From Glossina fuscipes (Eukaryota > Arthropoda > Insecta > Diptera > Glossinidae), in assembly GCF_014805625.2 (NCBI RefSeq), contig NW_023998630.1, forward strand, positions 518,411 to 582,410: a stretch of 64,000 bases of DNA, written 5' to 3'. Of the stretch, positions 60,331-64,000 are shown piece by piece. Below the pieces are notes generated by a model that saw only the letters and a list, made by a program, of their open reading frames with translations, was not told the DNA's origin and did no database searches. Every line of letters begins with the position of its first letter. Position 1 is the first letter of the stretch. Made by a program: the position numbers and the translations under genes.

Positions 60331-61100
60331 AAGTAATACTATGTTGAAGATCGTCTTTTGAGATAATTATGCTTTTATTATGTTATTTTACCATACTATT
60401 TTCTTACTAAATAAATTTATTTTCATGTTATTAAATTATTTTGTTTCTATATTCTCTGACATGTTATTTACAATTAAACTGCTTTGAAAAATTATTTAAG
60501 TCACTTACAATTTGAACGCTTGTTTTCAAATTCTTTTTTCTAGTTTGAGCTTATTAAGTTAGTCATATTCTTTTGCTCATTTGGTGTTAAGCAAAGTATT
60601 ATCTATTCGAAATTTGATTGTTAGAACCACTTGGGGCTTTTCACAGCCTGTTGCAATTTAATGCTAATAAGCGTGTATAATAGTAATAATAGTAGGCAAC
60701 CGAAGCTCAGCTCCTCTTCACATAACTTATGCACAATTCTTGCAGAGTTTTTCAAAGTTTGTCTGGCCTTATTGGCCCATCCATTTACCCGTCCACACCT
60801 CGTTTAGGAGGATAAAAATTATGAAATTTCCTTTATTTACCTTAAGCAACGGTGGCCTAAGATATGATTACTCATGTAAAAGAGAAAATGAATAAAAATA
60901 AAATTACTTCCTGGGAAATAAAAGTTACTAAAAGTGAACATATAATGATGTGGATGAATGTGTATCAAGCATACGCTTACAACTAAAGCCTTAAAGCATT
61001 TAATGTTATTATAAATTTTTAGTGAGACAAAGAGTTTCAAAAAATGGTGGAATAATTTATTTAAAATTAGTCATTTTCCTTCCTTAAAATAAAGAAATAA
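60331..61100. other. Non-coding DNA, nothing recognised
   Basis: AT-rich. A stretch at about 60700-60830 has a faint TCTGGCC...CCGTCCAC resemblance to the DINE core that I do not trust. Confidence 0.45.
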
Positions 61101-61109
61101 AAATAAAAA

Positions 61110-61420
61110 TAAAAATGCGCAGTTTTCTGATTTCCACGCCTCACATCTTTGTAAAAGAAGTGATCAATTACTGTAATCTGAATAATTATGGCTGGAAGAA
61201 ACGATATAATAGATCTTACATTCGTCGTAGTGTTCCTGATTCGACTAAAATTGTTTCAGGAAATTATTTTCTATTCAATTTATTTTCTACACTCACGTCA
61301 GAGACAAATAGAAGACTGTCTGGGGCATTCGTTCGAGTATCTCCTTGTTCTCTCCCGTATCGTAATTATTTTAACGAGTTACTATCACTGAATATTAATC
61401 CTTTAGTTTCATTTCAAAGA
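61110..61420 (-). pseudogene. Possible LINE RT C-terminal tail
   Basis: The reverse strand shows APDSLLFVSDVS, then GTLRRM, stop, DLLYRFFQP, and in a neighbouring frame SSSHNYSY. These echo the C-terminal region of insect LINE reverse transcriptases, where a xLFVxDVLxGK helix, a PSRxLRxxxLL block and an FHRTNYGxNEP block follow one another. Each piece is weak and split among frames. It lies downstream, on the same strand, of the LINE piece at 63.4-63.9 kb, so it may be its 3' end. The 179-codon plus-strand frame overlapping this place (61115-61654) has no recognised motif. Confidence 0.35.
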
Positions 61421-63425
61421 AGAGTAATTAAGAAAAGTATATTTGGTATTGAACAAATTTCAAAATTCTTTTTCAAAATTCGCTTTAATGACCTTCAGTG
61501 GCTAACTGTGTTGCAAACACTACGAACTGTTTCTTTTGTTATAGATATTAACTTACAAGATACAAAAACTAAACAACAAAATTCAGCAAGAAAAATAAAT
61601 TTTAATATCATTAGTCTTAAACTAATTAAAAAAAAATCATTGTTTTATAAATAATTAAACCAAATCACAACACGTAATAATTTTTTCGCTAGTGTTTTAT
61701 AAAAAAGGTATTTAAAAAAAATGTATTTAGGACCGATAGGTAAGCTGGTATACAAGCTTCGCGACGAATTTCAAGCACCTTTTGTGCAAATAAAGAAGAA
61801 AAAAACTAGCAAATCGTAGAAATTATAATCGAATGAAAGTTTTTTGCATCAAATATGTACTTGGCATTGATAAATATATGAACACCCCTACTAATAGGCT
61901 TTGAATTGTCGCCTAAAATATTCTGAAGCTTCCCTTTCTATCAGCCTTCCTGTAGGTTTACTTTTCAGCATTTGTAGCCGCACTGCAAGTCCCTTTGAAT
62001 CCTTTTGTTACCTTCGAGCTCGAATAGAGCACAACGACCGAGGAACCGCATAACATGGTAAAGCCCGCAATACTGTCTAGAAAATAGGCTGAAGTCTACT
62101 TCTCATCGAAACGAACGAACAAAAACGTTTGTATGTCTGACCACTTGAACGATAAAAAGCATCAGTTAACTTTGTTTGGTGAACAATATCAGAATGTATC
62201 CAGAATATTAAACATATAGGATGTATAGCCATTTGCCTATAAAGATTTTTCCTTAACATACCGACAGTGCAAATTCGTTTTTTCAACTAAGTCTATTTTA
62301 AGCTTTTAATAATTCCATATTTTAATTTTTTCCATTGTTTATTTAGTTTTTTGTTTGATTGCTACCAAACGTGTCATTGGGTTACGTAAAAAAGTAAAAA
62401 ATGTTAATATTTCATTTTTAACCACAAGGGAATATATACATTGTTGTGGTTGTAAATATTTTTGTAATGTATGTTTAAATTCCTGCAAAAACCGCATGTG
62501 TGTTTGTGTTCACGTACGTACTTAAGTAAGTGTTAGGCACTATAAAAATTGTAATTTTAAATAATTTATCAATTAATGTATTAAAAAATACTTTAAAAAC
62601 ATTGGTCTTGCAAATATATTTGTATAAAGCAGCTTTTTTTTAACTCATGATCGGATTTTTAATAGAGAAAATGAAGTAGTACCGCGAAGTTTTTAATTAA
62701 TTTTTATGCGCATTTAATTATTGGATTTTGATTTTAATTTCAGCTCAAAAATATATATATAAAAGGGATTAAGATGACTTAGTTGTAAAATAAGTTTAAA
62801 AATTCATCAACTAACCGTAGTCACACAAATATTGCGAGAAAACGTTATTTACCTTATTTGCTTAATTAAAGTTTTTAAAAAAAGCTTACAATAATATTTC
62901 TTGCCATCTTCCCGCAACTTCTGTTCTTAAGTATTCGAAAACTGAAATTGATATTGAGAAGTCAACGGTTTTCCGATTTATTATAATTTTTAAAACCATT
63001 TTGTCAAGTAACGATATTTGCTAGTGCTAGTATTAGTGGGTTTTTTATTGTTTTTAGCAAATGCGAAATATGTGTTTTATTTTATTTATCCTTTTTTATT
63101 TTTACTTACTTACACATTAAACTCAACTAGAACAAGTTAACAGTCGAATTCTTCTTCTGCTCAAAAGTAAATCTTAGACTAGTTAATATTAAAAACTGGT
63201 ATAAAATAAATAGGAAAATAAATTAGGAAAAAAGTTTTTTTAAATAATAATTCATATATATATAAAAATAAGTAAGAACAAGAAAAATGAAAGAAAAAAG
63301 CATGCTTAAAAGTAGTACAGAAGCACACCCAAAACCAGTCAAATAAGTCAAATTGCAAGTGAACTCCTAACCCATCGCAAACATTCAAAATCTTAGCAAC
63401 CGATACCGTAAACAACACCAATTAA
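61421..63425. other. Non-coding or decayed DNA
   Basis: If the LINE pieces on either side belong together, the RT palm should lie here, but I could not find its motifs. No other gene. Confidence 0.4.
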
Positions 63426-63429
63426 TTTT

Positions 63430-63940
63430 TGGATCATAATGGGATGTTAAGGTGAAAAGTTAGTTTAAATACGAGAAAATCACCCGTAATAAGAAAATTT
63501 GAGATCTTTTTTTGGAGTTGACAAACTTAAAAAAATATCTGGAATTAAGAAGCAGTTAGGATTTTATCAACAGAAGGTATCCGCAATAAAATTGATGGTT
63601 GAGGTAATTAAATCTATGCCTTGATGCAAAATAGCCAAAATAGTCGTATAACAGAATCACTTTCATAAATTTTTTGATAATTTTATTTTTCTTATTTTTG
63701 CAATATCTAATTGTCTTGTTAACCCATGGCGGGCACTTGCTTCGGGGACGAGGTTGCTTGATCGGAACGGATGTAGAAATAGCTGGGCTTAATAAATTAT
63801 AGAACGAAAACAGTAAGGTTTCAATATTTCCTGCAGAGATATCAAACGTAATACGTAAAAGATGAGTCCTAAGCAGTAATCATGATCTTAATTGGGGAAA
63901 GTTGGCACGTTAGAGTAGTTCAAGGGAGCATCATTGCTGT
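63430..63940 (-). pseudogene. LINE endonuclease end and EN-RT linker relic
   Basis: The reverse strand reads, from high to low coordinate, NIETLLFSFYNLLSPAISTS, then VPIKQPRPRSKCPPWVNKTI (the KKPxxRPWxNxxIR linker block) and KNKKNK. RHRFNYLNHQFYCGYLLLIK, stop, and RYFFKFVNSKKRS (63500-63545) follow. These are the usual steps between the AP-endonuclease and the RT of insect LINEs. FKFVNSKK is shared with the 9.49 kb copy. The piece continues toward the window's right edge, where only faint endonuclease traces remain. It is decayed and incomplete. Confidence 0.78.
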
Positions 63941-64000
63941 AATAAAAGGAAATACAAATTGTTGGATGATATGGATCCTCCGGTAAACTAAACTGTAAGC

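Noticed and set aside
60690..60840. Faint DINE-like core
   Set aside because: Only scattered similarity; the TATATAT element and the linker are missing.
61115..61654. 179-codon plus-strand open frame, one of the longest in the window
   Set aside because: No domain recognised, and the opposite strand carries weak LINE-tail motifs, so it is more likely an antisense by-product.
1..64000. CRISPR arrays, operons, riboswitches and bacterial genes
   Set aside because: None seen. Composition and elements are those of a fly nuclear genome.

Overview
This window looks like gene-poor euchromatin from a higher (cyclorrhaphan) fly, possibly a tephritid fruit fly. The evidence is an AT-rich background full of short microsatellites, DINE-1/mini-me-like repeats (a TATATAT core followed by a GTCYGTC tract), several mariner lineages, Jockey-like LINE fragments, and Ty3/Gypsy LTRs inserted at ATAT. 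The tephritid placement is inference and uncertain. I recognise no intact host protein-coding gene, rRNA or tRNA. Every coding signature I can name belongs to a decayed mobile element, so the window is most likely intergenic sequence or a very long intron.

Layout. 0.8-1.0 kb: tRNA-like SINE candidate. 3.4-3.65 kb: mariner transposase C-terminal relic. 7.2-10.3 kb: the longest LINE relic, + strand, with ORF1-like, endonuclease and reverse transcriptase parts, interrupted between about 8.5 and 9.45 kb. 10.3-22.9 kb: almost featureless, apart from a dispersed repeat at 11.2 kb and a purine-rich, possibly once-coding segment at 12.6-13.1 kb. 22.9-23.85 kb: Himar/irritans-type mariner relic (minus) broken by a solo Gypsy LTR. 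23.9-31.8 kb: featureless. 31.8-32.2 kb: a complete solo LTR (minus) with a 4-bp ATAT target duplication. 36-38.3 kb: DINE-like repeats. 42.4-48.6 kb: a cluster of relics (Jockey RT +, mellifera-like mariner +, LINE RT -, mariner -, LINE RT -). 49.2-57.9 kb: a transposon nest with DINE copies around a 5'-truncated Ty3/Gypsy element (protease, RT, RNase H, integrase, 3' LTR), plus a truncated solo LTR and another mariner. 58.7-60.3 kb: unassigned purine-rich segment. 61.1-64.0 kb: minus-strand LINE pieces.

How the parts relate. The four LTR copies (23.2, 31.8, 55.0 and 56.3 kb) belong to one family and all abut ATAT. The pol element at 51.8-55.4 kb carries the only full-length member besides the 31.8 kb solo copy. 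At least three LINE fragments (7.2, 48, 63.5 kb) appear to come from one LINE clade. All transposase and pol reading frames carry stops or frameshifts, so nothing here looks autonomously active. I found no convincing undescribed system. The most open questions are the decayed frame at 12.6-13.1 kb, the SINE candidate, and the 58.7-60.3 kb segment.
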